Shown here piece by piece: positions 23,072 through 34,630 of a stretch of 64,000 nucleotides of DNA; position 1 is the first letter of the stretch, and every line of letters begins with the position of its first letter. Source of the DNA: Azorinus chamasolen (Eukaryota > Mollusca > Bivalvia > Cardiida > Solecurtidae). The stretch is from the NCBI GenBank assembly GCA_963576725.1, contig OY755238.1:31304145-31368144 (forward strand). Direction: 5' to 3'. Below the pieces are notes generated by a model. That model was not told the DNA's origin, did no database searches, and saw only the letters and a program-made list of their open reading frames with translations. The translations under genes and the position numbers were made by a program.

Positions 23072-25085
23072 TGAAGCTGACTTGATTCTGAGGTTCATTG
23101 GATTTTTCGTTTCAGAGTTATGGCTCTTGTCCTTAAAAAATAATGCAAATACATGCAAATAGTTTGTCCGCTGTTTTCTGGGAAAATTATATGACAGATA
23201 TTAATGAAACTTCAAACAAATGTTTAATGCATCAAGATCTGAAGCTAAGTTGATTCTGAGGATCATTTGATTTTTCGTTTCAGAGTTATTGCCCTTTTAC
23301 TTAAAACATGATGTCAATACATGCAAATAGTTTGTCCGCTGTTTTCTGGGAAAACTATTTGATAGATATTAATGAAACCTAATACAAATGTTTAATGCAT
23401 CAAGATCTGAAGCTGAGTCGATTCTGAGGTTCATTTGATTCGTCATCAGAGTTATGGCCCTTTTACTTAAAAAATAATGCAAATATATGCATATAGTTTG
23501 TCTGCTGTTTTCTGGGAAAACTGTTTGACAGATAGTAATGAAACTTCACACACATGTGCAATGCATCAAGACCTGAAGCTATGTCAATTCTGAGGTTCAA
23601 TTGATTTTTATACTCCCACCTAATAAAGGTGGACGTATATTGGCGTGTCCCTGTCCGTCCGTTCGTTCGTTCGTTCGTTCATTCGTTCGTTCATTCGTTC
23701 GCCCGTCAACATTTTGCTTGTCCGCAGTTTTCTCGGAAAACTATCAGACAGATATTAATGAAACTTCACAAAAATGTTTAATGCATCAAGATCTGAAGCT
23801 GAGTTGATTCTGATATTCATTTGATTTTTCATTTCAGAGTTATGGCCCTTGTCCTTAAAAAATGATGCAAATACATGCAAATAGTTTGTCCGCTGTTTTC
23901 TAGGAGCACCATTTGAGAGATATTGATGAAACTTCACACAAATGTTTAATGCATCAAGATCTGAAGCTGAGTCGATTCTGAGGTTCATTTGATTTGTCGT
24001 TTTGGAGTTATGGCCCTTTTACTTAAAAAATAATGCAAATACATGCAAATAGTTTGTCCGCTGTTTTCTGGGAAAACTATTTGAGAGATATTAATGAAAC
24101 TTCACAAAAATGTTTAATGCATCAAGATCTGAAACTGACTTGATTCTGAGGTTCATTTGGTTTTTCGTTTCAGAGTTATGGCCCTTGTCCTTAAAAAATA
24201 ATGCAAATACATGCAAATAGTTTGTCCGCTGTTTTCTGGGAAAACTGTTTGAGAAATATTAATGAAACTTCACGCAAATGTTTAATGCATCAAGATCTGA
24301 AGCTGAGTCGATTAGGAGGTTCATTTGATTTGTCGTTTCAGAGATATGGCCCTTTTACTTAAAAAATAATGCAAATATATGCATATAGTTTGTCCGCTGT
24401 TTTCTGGGAAAACTGTTTGACAGATATTAATGAAACTTCACACACATGTTTAATGCATCAAGACCTGAAGCTAAGTTGATTCTGAGGATCATGCGATTTG
24501 TTGTTTCGGAGTTATGGCTCTTGCACTTAAAAAAATAATGCAAATCTATGCAAATATGAGGATGGCCATAACATTTTCATTTGAAATGATATTTACTTCA
24601 ATTTTTTTTATATGGTTAAACCTTAATATGAATTTTCACATTATATTACGGGGGTTTTGATATGTCATTTTATTCTAAAGTTATGGTCCTTGAACTTTGT
24701 GTGTTCATTGCTTTGTTTGTCGGTCAACTTTTAGTTTGTCTGTTGTTTTCTGGGAAAACTATTAAAATGATATAAATGAAACTTAACACAAATGTTTTAA
24801 GCAACAAAATTTGAAGTTGAGTTTATTTTGAGGTTCATTCAGTTTATCTTTACGGAGTTATGGCCGTTGCACTTTACAAAAATCTGCAAAAATGAGGATT
24901 AGCTGTAACTTTTTTATTTAATAAGATATTCACTTCATTTTTTTTAAAAAAAATAGTATCACCTTAATATGGTAATCAAGATCTGAAGCACAGATTAGAA
25001 AATGTCAACACTTATAAGGCATGTTGAATCAGAGAAAGTTTGCAAGTGGGCGTATTATGTACCGTATGCGGTACTCTTGTTATTT
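23072..25085 (+). mobile_element. HINE-like element, CCCACC family, 172 bp monomers
   Basis: The head TACTCCCACCTAATAAAGG and TGGACGTATATTGG with GTTCGTTC microsatellite is at 23611-23705. Monomers with ATGCATCAAGATCTGAAGCT recur about every 170 bp both before (23072-23600) and after it. The tail GTGGGCGTATTATG, hairpin ACCGTATGCGGT and ACTCTTGTT ends near 25080. The monomers ahead of the head suggest a second, headless copy joined on the left. Confidence 0.7.
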
Positions 25086-25105
25086 AATAAGAGATTCACT
25101 TCAAT

Positions 25106-27020
25106 TTTTAGCTCACCAGAGCACAAAGTGCTCAAGGTGAGCTATTGTGATACCCCTGTGTCCGGCGTCCGTCGTCCGTCTGTCCGTCTGTCCGTCTGTC
25201 CGTCTGTCTGTCTGTCCGTCTGTCCGTCTGTCTGTCCGTCAACAATTTCAAACGACTTCTTCTCTGAAACCGACTGCCCAATTGTAACCAAACTTGGTCA
25301 GATACATACTGCGGGTGGGTGCTTCAAAAGTTGTTAAAAGATAGTGGGTGGGGCCATCGGTCTTGTTGCCATGGCAACCGTACACAATATCTAGAAAAAT
25401 CTTCTTCTCCAGAATGACTTGTTCGATTTGAATATAGTTTTCACCAAAATGTTTCTCAGGAGATAGACTTCAAAAGTTGTTAAAAGAATTTTGATCCGGC
25501 AAAAAACATGGCCGCCAGAGGGCGTGGTCATTTTTTCCATATATGGTAATATGGAATTTTCATAGGAAAATCTTTAAAAATCTTCTTCTCTGAAACTGTA
25601 AAGCCTAGACCTTTGATATTTGGTATGTAGCATGATCTAATGGTCCTCAACAAAAGTGGTTCAAATTATGACCCCCGGGCCAAAAATGGCCCCGCCCAAG
25701 GGCTTATCAGTTTTTCATAGGAAAATCTTTAAAAATCTTCTTCTCTGAAACTGTAAGGCCTAGACCTTTGATATTTGGTATGTAGCATGATCTTATGGTC
25801 CTCTACAAAGATTGTTCAAATTATGACCCCCGGGCCGAAAATGGCCCCGCCCAAGGGCTTATCAGTTTTTCATTGGAAAATCTTTAAAAATCTTCTTCTC
25901 TGAAACTGTAAGGCCTAGACCTTTGATATTTGGTATGTAGCATGATCTTATGGTCCTCTACAAATATTGTTCAAATTATGACCCCCGGGCCAAAAATGGC
26001 CCCGCCCATGGGCTTATCAGTTTTTCATAGGAAAATCTTTAAAAATCTTCTTCTCTGAAACTGTAAGGCCTAGACCTTTGATATTTGGTATGTAGCCTGT
26101 TCTAATGGTCCTCAACAAAAGTGGTTCAAATTATTACCCCCAGGCCAAAAATGGCCCCGCCCAAGGGCTTATCAGTTTTTCATAGGAAAATCTTTAAAAA
26201 ATTTCTTCTCTGAAACTGTAAGGCCTAGACCTTTGATATTTGGTATGTAGCATGATATTATGGTCCTCTACAAATAATGTTCAAATTATGGCCCCCGGGC
26301 CAAAAATGGCCCCGCCCAAGGGCTTATCAGTTTTTCATTGGAAAATCTTTCAAATATCTTCTTCTCTGAAGCTGTAAGGCCTAGACCTTTGATATTTAAT
26401 ATGTAGCATGATCTTATGGTCCTCTACAAATAGCGTTCAAATTATGACCCCCGGGCCAAAAATGGCCCCGTGCAAGGGCTTATCAGTTTTTCATAGGAAA
26501 TTCTTTAAAAATCTTCTTCTCTGAAACTGTAAGGCCTAGACCTTTGATATTTGGTATGTAGCATGATCTTATGGTCCTTTACAAATATTGTTCAAATTAT
26601 GACCCCCGGGCCAAAAATGGCCCCGCCCAAGGGCTTATCAGTTTTTCATTGGAAAATCTTTAAAAATCTACTGAAACTGTAAGGCCTAGACCATTGATAT
26701 TTGGTATGACTAACATGATCTAATAGTCCTCTATAAATATGTAGCTTTGGCTTGTGGTCCTCTGCCAAGAATGTTTAACTTACGACCCTGACCACTGGGC
26801 GAAACTTGGCCCTGCCTCAGTGCTTATCAGTTTTTCATGGGAAAAATATGAAATATTAGTTTTTTCTGAAACCATAAGGCTTAGACCTTTAATTAATGGC
26901 ATACTGCTTTGCCTTGTGGTTCTCTACCAAGGTTGTCCACATGATTTCTTGTGGTCAAAAATGGCCCCGCCCCTAGGGTTATCTCAGGTGAGCGCTTCAG
27001 GGCCTCATGGCCCTCTTGTT
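25106..27020 (+). mobile_element. HINE-like element nested in a T-run, AGCTCACC family, 155 bp monomers
   Basis: The head at 25106-25240 has a long GTCCGTCTGTCC tract. About seven monomers of 155 bp follow, like those of 13505-16115. The tail GGTGAGCG, GGGCCTCATGGCCC and TCTTGTT ends at 27020. The left flank TTCACTTCAATTTTT and right flank TTAAAAATAGTATCACC join to a sequence seen uninterrupted at about 42570-42600, so the insertion lies within a T-run without any other duplicated base. Confidence 0.85.
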
Positions 27021-27157
27021 TTAAAAATAGTATCACCTTAATATGGAAATCAAGATCTGAAGCACAGATTAGAAAATGTCAACACTTATAAGGCATGTTG
27101 AATCAGAGAAAGTTTGCAAGTGGGCGTATAATGTACCGTATGCGGTACTCTTGTTCC
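27021..27157 (+). repeat. second copy of the CCCACC-family tail
   Basis: AATAGTATCACCTTAATATG through GTACCGTATGCGGTACTCTT repeats 24950-25080 almost exactly. The tail part of the host element was duplicated before the nested insertion. Confidence 0.75.
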
Positions 27158-27977
27158 TTATAGTGCAGCTAACTTATTGTGCAGCTAACTCCTCCAACAC
27201 TATTTTCCTTATATAGAATAAATAGCGAAAACATCTTGTGCCCAACACTATTTTCCTTGTATAGAATATAGAGCGAAAAAATCTTGTGCAGCTAATTCCT
27301 CCTACACTATTTGAGGGATTTACTTCAAACTTTTACATATGAACCAGCTATATGTGAGGAATCTTGTGCAGATAACTCCTCCTATACTATTTGAGGGATT
27401 TACTTCGAACTTTTACATATGAACCGGCTATATGTGAGGATGGTCATGTGGTTTGGAATTTTGGCTGCAACAATTTGGAGTTTTTCCTTATATAGAGTAA
27501 TAGCGAAAAAGTCTTGTGCAGCTAACTCCTTCTATACTATGTAAGAGTTTTCATTCAAACTTTATGTGAGGATGGTCATGTGGATTGGAATATGGGCAGC
27601 AACAATTTTGACAGAAGTTTGGATTTTTTTCAAATGTGCAATTTATAGGGAAAACTAGTGTTTATAGATTTCTACAAACATAAATTACAGATAACCAATC
27701 TATATGTGATGCAAAACCAATCTATATGTATCTATAAGTGACACACAACCAATCTATATCTATATGTGAAATCTATATGTGAAGGTGGTCATGTGATTTT
27801 GAATTAAGCATGATGATCATAATAGTTGTTAAAACGCAACTCTTGGTTACAACGTTCATTCCTCTTATGGGTGCAGGGCGGGGTACCGGGGGGGAGACAT
27901 GTGTTTTTCTCAAAAACAAACTCTAGTTAGTATCTATTACTTTTATATTAATTTAACTACAACATTCTGCTATATTG

Positions 27978-29578
27978 TTTTTTAGCTCACCAGAGCACAA
28001 AGTGCTCAGGGTGAGCTTTTGTGATCGCCTGATGTCCGTCGTCCGTCGGCGTGCGTCGTCCGTCGTTCGTCGTCAACAATTTGAACCTTTAAAGTTCTTC
28101 TCCTCTGAATCTACAGGAGTCTCAGCTTTCATCTTTGGCACATAGCATCATCTGTAGGTCCTCTACAAAAGTTATATAAATTATACCCCTGGGGTCAAAA
28201 TTGGCCCTGCCCCAGGGGTTTTCAGTTTTCAATAGAAACATATAGTGAAAACTTTGAACATCATCTCCTCTAAAACTAGAAGGTCCTCAGCTTTCATATT
28301 TGGCACATAGCTTCAACTTCAGGACTTCTACAAAAGTTATGTAAAATATGCCCCTAGGGTCAAAATTAGCCCCACCCCAGGGATTGCCAGTTTTTTGTAG
28401 CTGACTGCTTAAACAGCCTATGGGATCACTAGTTATGCATAGGAAAAACTTCAAAAATATTCTTGTCAGAAACTACATATCCCAGAGCTTAGATATTTGG
28501 TGTATAGATTTACTTAGCATAACTTTATGAGTTTTATAAGTATCATAGTTCTGGGGTTAAAATTGGTCCTGTCCTGTGTGTATGGACTTCTTTACATCAC
28601 AAACTACATTCTAAAGGTTTCTCCTTAATATCACTCTTAGCTGAGACCTGCCAGTGAGAGCTCTTACATAATCACCCTTAGCCTGATCAGTAGAGTAGAA
28701 ATTGTGTTTAGACAAATAACACACACTCATTTAAGATTGAGAAAACTGTGGATAATTCTCAAAATGCAGAACAATCTTAAAGCTTTTTTTCATACCTATG
28801 CCCTGCATTAAGCTACCAGCTAATAATATAGAGTATATCTGTTGTGAATTTCAGCTTAACTCTTTGCATGCTGGGTAATTTTGTAATCTGCTAAATTGTT
28901 GTGTACAGCATATTCACAAGTTATCCTAACTACACACTTTCTAATATTTTCAGAAGTTCAGTCTCATTGACAAACAGTTTGGATATCAGATCAGGCACCA
29001 CATTATGTTGGCCCTAATCTGGATCCAAACTGTTTGCATAGGTCATTAGTGGTGGGAGAATCCCACTACACACTTTCTTTCTAAGTTTTTCAGAAGTTCA
29101 GTCTCATTTACAAACAATTTGGATATCAAATCAGGCACCACATTATGTTGGCCCTGATCTGGATCCAAACTGTTTGCATAGGTCATTAGTGGTGGGAGAA
29201 TCCCACTACACACTTTCTTTCTAAGTTTTTCGGAAGTTCAGTCTCATTTACAAACAATTTGGATATCAGATCAGGCCCCACATTATATGGGGCCTGATCT
29301 TGATCCAAACTGTTTGCATAGGTCATTATTGGTGGGAGAATCCGCCTCTAGCATCTAAAGAATTAATACAAGTTCCAGTGGTCTAATGCTCTATCCATTC
29401 TTTCACTACATTCTTTTAGCATCATGTTCGGGTCATCTACAAAAGTTATATAAATTGTGTCCCTTGGCACCGCCCCTGGGGTGGTAAGTTTTCAATAGAA
29501 ACATAAAGTGAAAACTTTGAAAATCTTCTCCTCTTATTGTCTGGTGAGCGATGTCAGGGCCATTCTGGCCCTCTTGTT
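27978..29578 (+). mobile_element. HINE-like element, AGCTCACC family, interrupted by a TTAA MITE
   Basis: Head at 27978-28075 with GTCCGTCGTCCGTC. Two to three CTGGGGTCAAAATTGGCC monomers, then a unique portion (28400-28856) that matches 7598-8090 in inverted orientation. The tail GGTGAGCGATG, GGGCC-ATTCT-GGCCC and TCTTGTT ends at 29578. A MITE at 28856-29366 splits it. Confidence 0.8.
28856..29366. mobile_element. TTAA MITE with a triplicated hairpin
   Basis: Ends TTAACTCTTTGCATGCT and AGCATCTAAAGAATTAA mirror each other. Inside, a 140 bp unit occurs three times (CAGAAGTTCA at 28951, 29091, and 29231 with one change), each with the hairpin CAAACAGTTTGGATATC / GATCCAAACTGTTTG. The related element at 7598-8576 has the empty TTAA. 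Confidence 0.8.
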
Positions 29579-30013
29579 TATATCAATGGGCAATTGTCCT
29601 ATGGGGTAATCATCATATGGGGCTATTGTCCTAAGGGGCAATCGTCCTATAGATACTCTTCAACACAATGTTTATGAATACACCTTCAGGAAAGCAATCT
29701 AAATTGCAAAGGAACCAGCTTTGTAGATTTCAATTATATTTATACACATAATACATTGATACACTCTTCGTATTTGAATTTAACTTTTAAGCATTTATTG
29801 TTTTTCTCTAAATTGTCAAAGTTGATTTATCTGTCATTTGTTTTAATTGAAAAAAATCTTTATCAGAGTGTCAAACAGTTTGGATTCTAATGAGAGGCTG
29901 AGTTACTTAGCATCTCATCTGGATCCTAAAAGTTTACAAATGTCATTACGAGTTTGCCGCATAGATCGTGATAATGATAGTTTTCTGCTAAAATATACTT
30001 TATAACCTTACAG
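29579..30013. other. end of intron; short GGGGCAATTGTCCTA repeats
   Basis: GGGGCAATTGTCCTAT-like motifs recur four times at 29585-29660. A degenerate CAAACAGTTTGGAT hairpin lies at 29875-29940. No exon. Confidence 0.45.
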
Positions 30014-30244
30014 AAATTAAGGCTGCAGCAAAGAAGGACAATGGCACAAACCCCAAGCTGAAGAAATTGGAGGAAATGATACTGAAGGCTTACAGAGGAG
30101 AGGAGGGCAAGGACCCACGAGGCATTGTGTTTGTAAAGACCCGGGATCTGGCAGTGGCAATAGTGAGCTGGATGAAGGAGACTCCAGGTCTAAGGGAGCT
30201 CAATCCTACATTGTTCCTAGGGCAGAATCACACCTCAGTGAAAG
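30014..30244 (+). CDS. RIG-I-like receptor helicase, internal exon B (motif IV)
   Basis: A 231 bp exon, with acceptor CTTACAG and donor GTAAGA, open throughout. After a Lys-rich linker it reads KLKKLEEMILKAY and RGIVFVKTRDLAVAIVSWM, then LNPTLFLGQNHTSVKG. The FVKTR block is motif IV of helicase domain 2 in RIG-I/MDA5/LGP2, and the G-x-N/G run just before the Q-containing next exon matches that family better than Dicer. Entry and exit are both phase 1. The next exon (expected to hold the ATSVAEEG-like motif V) is not recognised within the remaining 33.7 kb, so the gene either has another very long intron or is a fragment. Confidence 0.85.
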
Positions 30245-30399
30245 GTAAGACGTACTGTTTGTACTTATATTGTTTTACTTTTTTGACACCCTTTGGAAAA
30301 AAGGCGTTATATTGGTTTTGTACGTGATCTGTCGAATGGTCGATCTGTAGTTAATAATGTAGTTGACAATTTCCGATCAATAACTCGTAATAACTTTTT

Positions 30400-30990
30400 T
30401 TGTCTTTTGACCAAGGGTTTAAATAATTGACATATGGATATATCATGATGAGGCCTAATGTCTCATACCTTGATGGCCTTCATGTGACCTTGACCTTTGA
30501 CCTCAATGTCAAATTTATGTACCTTAAATCGGTTACTTGTCCAATCCAGAACTTTATTGACCCTTGACCTAGGCCTTCAAATATATATTTGAATGTATCA
30601 TACCATGATGACGTTCACTTGAACTTGACCTGTGACATTGATATCAGACTCATGGACCTTAAATAGGATTTATTGTTTGTGCCACAACTCTTTTTGTCTT
30701 TTGACCTAGGGTTTTGATAATTGGCATGTGGATGCATCATGTATCATTTCATATAAAATCCTTGACCATTGATGAGAAGGTCAAATTTATGTGGGAAACT
30801 ATTTTCTTTGCCAGAACATTTTTGTCTTTTGACCAAGAGCTTAGGTATAGATGTATCACCATGAGTCAAAATGTCAGGTACCATGGACACTTTCATTAGA
30901 CCTTGACTTTTGACCTAGAAGTCAAATTTATTTATCTTAAAGGTCAAGTAAACAGGATGGGTTTTTGTGAAATTCTGATAGTATTCAGTT
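30400..30990 (+). repeat. GACCTTGACC-containing degenerate tandem array
   Basis: About four diverged units with CTTTTGACCAAGGG, ATATCATGATG and GTGACCTTGACC. Related units lie at 61420-61990. No head or tail box. Confidence 0.6.
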
Positions 30991-31497
30991 AATTAAACAC
31001 AGACAAATAAAAAATCACTCTTTTTGTGTAATTTTGATTTAATCGGAGTTTTTAATGTACTGCGTACAGTGCCTTTTGACAGTCGGGTACTGGATAATCT
31101 CCCTTGGTTTGTGACATCACTTGTGATGCTCGCCAGGTAGGGATTCCATATTGAGAGGGAGGAATTTACACAGAAACTTAACCTCTTCCTTCATATAAAC
31201 ACATTTGCAAACAAAGTATATCCAGATCAGAGCCTACAGGAACCGTCTAATTAGGGTCTGCTCTGTTTGCTTATATAAGTATGATAAATATGACTCCATA
31301 CTTTCTACAAATACCAAAATTATTTTCACACTTTTCCAGAAATTACGTCTATGTATTAGCCATGGGAAGTGACACTTGATAGAGCAGGGAAAAGCATGTA
31401 TGATGAAAAGGGAATTTTATATTTAGGCAAAATATATAATATATGCACAATAGAAAAACAAAGAATATCCAGCAAAATACAGAAAAAACAGATATTG
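30991..31497. other. intergenic or intronic; one hairpin repeat
   Basis: A TTAACCTCTTCC start at 31178 followed by GCAAACAAAGTATATCCAG and the pairing GGGTCTGCTCTGTTTGC (31252-31270) mark a decayed hairpin MITE of the 18490 type. The rest is unassigned. Confidence 0.5.
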
Positions 31498-32760
31498 ATT
31501 TTAGCTCATCAGAGCACTGTGTGCTCATGGTATGCTTTTGTGATCGCCTGATGTCCGTCGTCATCAATTTGAACCTTTAAAAATATTCTCCCCTGAATCT
31601 ACAGGGCTCTCAGCTTTCATCTTTGGCACATAACAGCATCTGTAGGTACTCTTCAATTTATTTTATGAATTATGTCCCTGGGGTCAAAATTGGCCCCACC
31701 CCAGGGAGGCCTTGTTTTTAGCTCACCAGAGCACGAAGTGCTCAGGGTGAGCTTTTGTGATCACCTGATGTGTGTCATCCGTCGTCAGTCATAAACAATT
31801 TAAACCTTTAAAAATATTCTTCTCTGAATCAGCAGGGTTCTCAGCTTTCATCTTCTGCATATAGCATCATGTTCAGGTCCTCTACAAAATGTTTATAAAT
31901 TATGCCCCTAGGGTCAAAATTAACCCTGCCTCAGGGGTGGCCAGTTTTCAATAGAAACATATAGTGAAAACTTTGACAATCTTCTCCTCTGAAACTGGAA
32001 AGATCTTAGCTTTCATATTTTGCACATATCATCATGTTCATTTCCTCAACAAAAGTTTTATAAATGCACATATCATCATGTTCATTTCCTCAACAAAAGT
32101 TTTATAAATTATGCCCCTATGGTCAAAGTTGGCCCCACCCCAGAGGTGGCCACTTTTCAATAGAAATATATAGTGAAAACTTAGAAAATCCTCTCCTCTG
32201 AAACTGGAAGGTTCTCAGCTTTCACATTTGGCACGTAGCATCATGTTCAGGTCACCTACAAAAGATATATAAATTATGCCCCTGGGGTCAAAATTGGCTC
32301 CATCCCTGGGGTGGCCAGTTTTCAATAGAAACATAGTGAAAACTTAAAAAATATTCTCTGAAATTAAAAGGTTCTCATCTTTTATATTTGGCACATAACA
32401 TCATGTTCAGGTCCTCTACAAAAGTTATATAAATTATGCCCCTGGGGTCAAAATTGGCTCCGCCCCAGGGATGTCAACCCCCGGTGACTTTTGTCACTGA
32501 CCGTTCCAAGGCGGTACTTCCATCTTCCTCCTATTGTATGTTTGTTTTGTCTTTGTGCGTCTCTTGTTGTTTTTTCTACCCATGTACATTTGCTGTTTCC
32601 TTGTGTTGCTGTTCGGGCGAGTGTTTGTTCTGTATGTGGTATTTCCTGCATGACTCATTTTTGTACTTTTATTTCTATAGAAACTTATAGTGAAAACTTT
32701 GAAAATCTTCTCCTCTGATTGTCTTGTGAGCGATATCAGGGCCATCATGACCCTATTGTT
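31498..32760 (+). mobile_element. HINE-like element, AGCTCACC family, two heads
   Basis: A first, diverged head at 31500-31560 is followed after one monomer by a second at 31712-31790. The CCTGGGGTCAAAATTGGC monomers are about 160 bp. The decayed tail (TGTGAGCGATATC, GGGCCATCATGACCC, TATTGTT) ends at 32760. A SINE-like insert occupies about 32466-32665. Confidence 0.7.
32466..32665 (+). repeat. SINE-like dispersed repeat, copy a
   Basis: Contains GGTGACTTTTGTCACTGACC and GTTCCAAGGCGGTACTTCC, later TTTCCTGCATGACTCAT. Shared with 44806-45005 (+) and 43320-43610 (-). About 200 bp, no coding. Not proven to be tRNA-derived. Confidence 0.6.
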
Positions 32761-33150
32761 TACTTTAGTTAATATTTGCAATAGCAAATAGAAAATCGAG
32801 TAAATGTGGCAACTTGCAATTTACTTTAACTTGTGAAATATCAAAATATGTATTTCGTTGGGATAATGAAGAAAATATGGATCGTGATAACCTATCGTTA
32901 TAAGTCTTTTTATATATATTTTATTTATATTCATGTTTCTAAAGTTTGTAAAACTGTTACTACATTTTTGTGATTATAGATATACTGTATATGCATTTTA
33001 ATTGTGGTTTGTAAGGAAACAATTGTAAACATAGCCTTTAGAAAACTTTATGATCATTCTAATTGTATGAATACATGAGTGAATTAATGAACAAATGACT
33101 CAACCAATTCTATTCATATACTCCTAGCCTTAGGTCATATTCTACCAATG
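32761..33150. other. no recognised feature
   Basis: AT-rich, no coding frame or repeat partner seen. Confidence 0.4.
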
Positions 33151-34630
33151 AACAAGAGGGCCAGAATGGCCCTGACATCGCTCACCAGGCAATCAGAGGA
33201 GAAGATGTTCAAAGTTTTCACTATATGTTTCTAGAGAAAACTAGCCACCCCTGGGGCGGGCCAATTTTGATCCAAGGGGCATAATTCATACAACTTTTGT
33301 AGAGGACCTGAACATGATGCTATGTGCCAAATATGAAAGCTGAGAACCTTCCAGTTTCTGAGGAAAATATTTTCAAATTTGACACTATATGTTTCTTTTG
33401 CGAACTGGCTACCCCTGGGGCGGGGCCAATTTTGACCCCGGGGGCATAATTTATATAACTCTTGTAGAGGACCTGAACATGATGTTATGTGTCAAATATG
33501 AAAGCTGAGAACCTTTCAGTTTCTGAGTTGAAGATTTTCAAAGTTGTCACTATATGTTTCTATTGAGACATGGCTACCCCTGGGGCGGGGCCAATTTTAA
33601 CCCCTGGGGCATAATTTAAATAACTTTTGTAGAGGACCTGAATATGATCCTATGTGCCAAATATGAAAGCTAAGAACCCTGTAAATTTAGAGGAGAAGGT
33701 TTTCAAAGTTTTCACTATATGTTTCTATTGAAAACTGGCCACCCCTGGGGCGAGGTCAATTTTGACCCCAGGGGGCATAATGTATATAATTTTTGTAGAG
33801 GTCCTGAACATGATGCTATGTGCCAATTATGAAAGCTGAGAACCTTCCAGTTTCAGAGGAGAAGATTTTCAAAGTTTCACTATATGTTTCTATTGAAAAC
33901 TGACCACCCCTGGGGCGGGGCCAATTTTGACCCCAGGGGCATAATTTATACAAATTTTGTAGGGGACCTGAACATGATGCTATGTGCCAAATATGAAAGC
34001 TGAGAACCCTGCTGATTCAGAAGAAAAGATTTTCAAAGTTGTCACTATATGTTTCTATTGAAATCTGGCTACCCCTGGGGCGGGGCCAAATTTGCCCCCA
34101 GGGGCATAATTTATATAACTTTTGTAGAGGACCTGAACATGATGCTATGTGCCAAATATGAAAGCTTAGAATGCTGTAAATTCAGAGAAGAAGATTTTCA
34201 AAGTTGACACTATATGTTTCTATTGAAATCTGGCTACCCCTGGGGCGGAGCCAATTTTGACCCCAGGGCCATAATTTATATAACTTTTGTAGAGGACCTG
34301 AACATGATGCTATGTGCCAAATATGAAAGCTGAGAACCCTGTAGATTCAGAGGAGAAGATTTTCAAAGTTTTACTATATATTTCAATAGAAAACAAGGCA
34401 CCCCTGGGGCGGGGCCAATTTTGACCCCAGGGGCGAAAATTATATAACTTTTGCAGAGGACCTAAAGATGATGCTATGTTCCAAAGATGAAAGCTGAGAA
34501 CCCTGTAGATTCAGAGGAGAAGATTTTTAAAGGTTCAAATTGTTGACGCCCGACGACGCACGACGGACGACGGACATCAAGCGATCACAAAAGCTCACCC
34601 TGAGCACAAAAGTGCTCTGGTGAGCTAAAA
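33151..34630 (-). mobile_element. HINE-like element, AGCTCACC family, complete, minus orientation
   Basis: On the minus strand the head is at 34630-34550 (T-run, AGCTCACCAGAGC, inverted copy, GTCCGTCGTCCGTCG). Eight or nine monomers of about 162 bp (GACCTGAACATGATGCTATG) follow. The tail GGTGAGCGATG, hairpin GGGCC-ATTCT-GGCCC and TCTTGTT ends at 33151. Confidence 0.85.

Larger units (their letters stand above)
22656..27928 (+). mobile_element. composite HINE-like element, TGTCTCCCCC family, with nested insertions
   Basis: The head TTATGTCTCCCCCATTTATG / GGGGAGACATATTG and TGTCTGTCCGTCC lie at 22656-22725. Its monomers (TCTTGTGCAGCTAACTCCTC) appear at 22985-23070 and again at 27160-27640. The tail GGGGGGAGACATG with GTTTTTCTCAAAAAC ends CTAGTT near 27928. 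Between the two monomer blocks lie a TTAA MITE, a CCCACC-family element and, inside that, an AGCTCACC-family element, so at least three later insertions are stacked here. Confidence 0.65.
18435..30013 (+). other. 11.6 kb intron of the RIG-I-like receptor gene
   Basis: It is delimited by a GTATGT donor at 18435 and an acceptor ending ACCTTACAG at 30013, with matching phase on both sides. It contains at least five array elements, three TTAA MITEs and one array element nested inside another. Confidence 0.7.

Noticed and set aside
25150..25240. GTCCGTCTGTCC repeats as a CRISPR-like array
   Set aside because: Simple microsatellite without spacers. The genome is eukaryotic and the larger arrays have no unique spacers.
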